DNA of 8,891 nt from an uncultured Ideonella sp. (GTDB lineage Bacteria; Pseudomonadota; Gammaproteobacteria; Burkholderiales; Burkholderiaceae). Numbering within the stretch: the first letter of the stretch is position 1; each line of letters begins with the position of its first letter. Where the stretch lies: contig CAMLGG010000218.1 in NCBI GenBank assembly GCA_946479475.1, forward strand, positions 1-8,891. Direction: 5' to 3'. The notes beneath the pieces were generated by a model. That model had not been told where the DNA came from. It worked only from the letters and a program-made list of their open reading frames with translations, and ran no database searches. The translations under genes and the position numbers were made by a program. Below, one piece after another: positions 6,754 through 8,891 of this stretch.

Positions 6754-8006
6754 GCTGCCCGCAGGCGCTGCAGGCCGGCGGCGAGATCCTCGATCAGGTC
6801 GTCCGTGACTTCGAGGCCGATCGACAGGCGCACCAAGGTGCCGGCGTACGAGCGGCCGAGCTGGCGCATCCGCGGCCCGGCCTGGTAGGGAACCGCCAGG
6901 CTCACCGGCCCGCCCCAGCTCCAGCCGATGCGGAACAGGGCCAGGCCCTCGATGAACCCATCGATGCGCGCCGGCGCGACTGCAGGATCGAACTCCAGCG
7001 TCAGCAATCCCGCCGCGGCCCGGCAGACCGCCGCCCAGTGCTCGTGCCCCGGAGAGCCGGGCATCGCCGGATGCAGGACACGGCGGATCAAGGGTTGCTG
7101 TGCGGCCGCCCACTCGGCGATGCGGCGCGCCGAAGCATCCTGCGCGGCATAGCGCAGCGCGAGCGTCGGCAAAGCGCGCAGCACTGCTTCGGCATCGTTC
7201 GCGCCCACGCCCAGGCCCAGGCGGCTGTGCGTCATCGCCAGGCGTTCGTACAGGGCTCGGTCGCGACAGGCGATCGAGCCCATCAGCACGTCCCCGCCGC
7301 CGGAGGGGTACTTGGTGAGGGCGTGGATGGTGACGTCCACCCCCAGCCCGAAGGCGTCGAAGGCCAGGCCGGCGCCCCAGGTGTTGTCCAGGGCGATCAC
7401 TGCCTGCGGCGCTGCCTCGCGCACGACGCGCACAAGCCCTGCCAGGTCGGGAAACTCCATCGTCACCGAGCCCGGGGCCTCCAGCCACACGAGCTTGACC
7501 TCGGGGCCCAGGACCTGTCGCAAGGACTCCGGCTGCATCGCGTCGTACAGCCGATGACCGATGCCCCAGCGCGAAAGCTCGTGGCGCGCGAACTCCTTGC
7601 TGGGGTTGTAGACGTTGTCTGGCAGCAGCACCGTGTCGCCCGTCGCGAGCAGGGCCATGTTCACGTTGGTCAGCGCGGACAGTCCGCTCGGCGCCAGCAG
7701 CACGTGCTTCGCACCTTCCAGCGTGGCCAGGCGCTCTTCGAGCGTGTAGGTCGTCGGCGTGCCGTGCAGGCCGTAGGTGTAGGCCTGCTTGTCCAGCCAG
7801 TGGTCGTTGCGCAGCGCCGCGACGCTGGGGAAGAAGACAGTCGACGCCTTGAGGACCGCCACGGCGGGCGACCCGAAGCCGGCGGGAGGCTGGTACGGGT
7901 GATGGATCAGCGCGGTGGCCGGTGACTTCGCCTGGCCGTCGCTCCCTGCACCCTCGGGCCTGCGGCCCGATCCCTCCGCCCCTCCGGGCGGCCGCGCGGC
8001 GCTCAT
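6750..8006 (-). CDS. metC: Cystathionine beta-lyase-type PLP enzyme (Cys/Met metabolism family)
   Basis: Predicted to cleave cystathionine to homocysteine, pyruvate and ammonia in methionine synthesis; other C-S lyase or transferase roles of this fold cannot be excluded. It has 418 residues. Seen are [12 protein letters not shown] (33-44), the signature region [20 protein letters not shown] (78-97), SGLSAL (107-112), the PLP-contacting DNTW (207-210), and the Schiff-base lysine Lys232 in [20 protein letters not shown] (363-370) and VRLSIGLE (392-399) fit the C-terminal domain. At the place where many family members have Tyr-x-Arg, this one has Tyr78-Gly-Leu80. Residues 1-30 are a low-complexity Gly/Ala/Arg/Pro extension. 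The ATG at 8006 overlaps the rimO stop as ATGA, so the two are probably co-transcribed and coupled. Confidence 0.92.
   Translation of the reverse strand: MSAARPPGGAEGSGRRPEGAGSDGQAKSPATALIHHPYQPPAGFGSPAVAVLKASTVFFPSVAALRNDHWLDKQAYTYGLHGTPTTYTLEERLATLEGAKHVLLAPSGLSALTNVNMALLATGDTVLLPDNVYNPSKEFARHELSRWGIGHRLYDAMQPESLRQVLGPEVKLVWLEAPGSVTMEFPDLAGLVRVVREAAPQAVIALDNTWGAGLAFDAFGLGVDVTIHALTKYPSGGGDVLMGSIACRDRALYERLAMTHSRLGLGVGANDAEAVLRALPTLALRYAAQDASARRIAEWAAAQQPLIRRVLHPAMPGSPGHEHWAAVCRAAAGLLTLEFDPAVAPARIDGFIEGLALFRIGWSWGGPVSLAVPYQAGPRMRQLGRSYAGTLVRLSIGLEVTDDLIEDLAAGLQRLRAA
7954..7970. repeat. Short hairpin in the extra N-terminal coding part of metC
   Basis: TCGGGCC (7954-7960) pairs perfectly with GGCCCGA (7964-7970) around a three-base loop, within a GC-rich stretch (about 7940-8000) that encodes the low-complexity start of MetC. 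It resembles the palindromic repeats scattered in some high-GC proteobacterial genomes, but only one copy is in this window, so a repeated element is a guess. Confidence 0.35.
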
Positions 8007-8891
8007 ACCGGCTGGCCCACCAGGTCGTGGCCTTCGGCCGCCACGATGCGGGCCTTGGCGAACTCGCCCACGCGCAGCTGGATCGACGCCTTGGCCGGTG
8101 GCAGCAGGCGGACGGTGCCATCGATCTCCGGGGCATCGGCATACGAGCGCCCGACGCCGCCCTTGCGGCCGAGCGCGGGCGCGCGGTCGACCAGCACCTG
8201 CATCGTCGCGCCCACCCGGCGGGCCAGCCGCGCCACCGAGACTTCTTCCGCGACCGCCATGAAGCGCGCGCGGCGCTCCTCGCGCAACTCGTCCGGCAAC
8301 GCCCCCGGCAGCTCGTTCGCCGCCGCTCCGGTCACCGGCGAGTAGGCAAAGCAGCCGGCGCGATCGATGGACGCCTCGCGCATGAACTGCAGCAGGTGGT
8401 CGAACTCGGTTTCGGTCTCGCCGGGGAAACCGGCGATGAAGGTGGAGCGGATGACGAGCTCGGGGCACATCTCGCGCCACTTCTGGATGCGCTCCAGGTT
8501 GCGCTCGCCGCTGGCCGGGCGCTTCATCCGCTTGAGCACGTCGGGATGCGAATGCTGGAACGGCACGTCGAGGTAGGGCAGCACCAGGCCCTCGGCCATC
8601 AGCGGGATCACCTCGTCCACATGCGGGTACGGGTAGACGTAATGCAGGCGGACCCAGGCGCCGTGCGCCTTGGCCAGTTCGCCGAGCTGCGCCACGAGGT
8701 CGAGCATCCGCGTCTTGACCGGCTTGCCGTCCCAGAAGCCCGTGCGGTACTTCACGTCCACGCCGTAGGCGGAGGTGTCCTGGCTGACGACGAGAAGCTC
8801 CTTCACGCCGCCCTCGAACAGCGCCCTCGCCTCCTTCAGCACGTCGCCCACCGGCCGCGACACCAGGTCGCCGCGCATGCTGGGGATGATG
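8003..8891 (-). CDS. rimO: Ribosomal protein S12 methylthiotransferase RimO, C-terminal 295 residues; 5' end outside window
   Basis: A radical-SAM enzyme that adds a methylthio group to the conserved aspartate of ribosomal protein uS12. The visible part begins [17 protein letters not shown], which in RimO comes directly after the CxxxCxxC cluster motif, so the N-terminal methylthiotransferase domain and the cluster cysteines lie beyond the window. The radical-SAM barrel continues with [61 protein letters not shown] and [20 protein letters not shown], all characteristic of RimO rather than MiaB. The C-terminal TRAM domain (last 65 or so residues) binds the protein substrate in this family. Its TGA (8005-8003) overlaps the metC ATG. 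The gene looks intact in the part seen. Confidence 0.97.
   Translation of the reverse strand, partial: IIPSMRGDLVSRPVGDVLKEARALFEGGVKELLVVSQDTSAYGVDVKYRTGFWDGKPVKTRMLDLVAQLGELAKAHGAWVRLHYVYPYPHVDEVIPLMAEGLVLPYLDVPFQHSHPDVLKRMKRPASGERNLERIQKWREMCPELVIRSTFIAGFPGETETEFDHLLQFMREASIDRAGCFAYSPVTGAAANELPGALPDELREERRARFMAVAEEVSVARLARRVGATMQVLVDRAPALGRKGGVGRSYADAPEIDGTVRLLPPAKASIQLRVGEFAKARIVAAEGHDLVGQPV

Noticed and set aside
6667..8142. Long second minus-strand frame over metC and extension of the metC frame upstream to 8480
   Set aside because: The first is out of frame with metC and has no recognisable domain; the upstream extension reads through rimO in the wrong frame.

Overview
This is a high-GC window with dense, tightly packed genes on both strands. 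The gene set and order (smpB divergent from ratA-rnfH, a DUF4124 gene, then guaB and guaA) and the protein sequences suggest a betaproteobacterium of the order Burkholderiales, probably near the Rubrivivax/Rhizobacter/Comamonadaceae group. That placement is by recognition of protein style; no search was run. No tRNA, rRNA, CRISPR array, insertion sequence or phage gene was seen. No gene-free stretch exceeds 300 bases.

Left third (1-3731, minus strand): a guanine-nucleotide operon, guaB (IMP dehydrogenase), then a TetA-like MFS transporter, then guaA (GMP synthase, cut by the window's left edge). guaB has a perfect TATAAT box and a good Shine-Dalgarno. A terminator-like hairpin separates guaB from the transporter. 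The transporter stop overlaps the guaA start as ATGA, and guaA has no Shine-Dalgarno of its own, so its translation looks coupled to the transporter.

Middle (3773-5164): a secreted or periplasmic DUF4124 protein on the plus strand converges on the minus-strand pair ratA-rnfH. ratA and smpB are divergent, and their candidate -10 boxes lie within 18 bases of each other.

Centre right (5165-6745, plus strand): smpB is followed by proline iminopeptidase (pip). Between them is an exact 80-bp tandem duplication (5598-5766) that includes the 3' end of smpB. It creates two very short ORFs, so that smpB, a 27-codon ORF, a 16-codon ORF and pip are all joined by ATGA stop/start overlaps. This is the most unusual structure in the window.

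Right (6750-8891, minus strand): rimO (ribosomal protein S12 methylthiotransferase, N-terminus outside the window) overlaps by ATGA with a metC-type cystathionine beta-lyase, which converges on pip with four bases between the stops.

Most genes are ordinary housekeeping genes: purine synthesis, ribosome rescue and modification, and methionine metabolism. No convincing new defence or mobile system was found. The candidates worth a second look are the smpB-pip repeat relay and the efflux-type transporter inside the gua operon.
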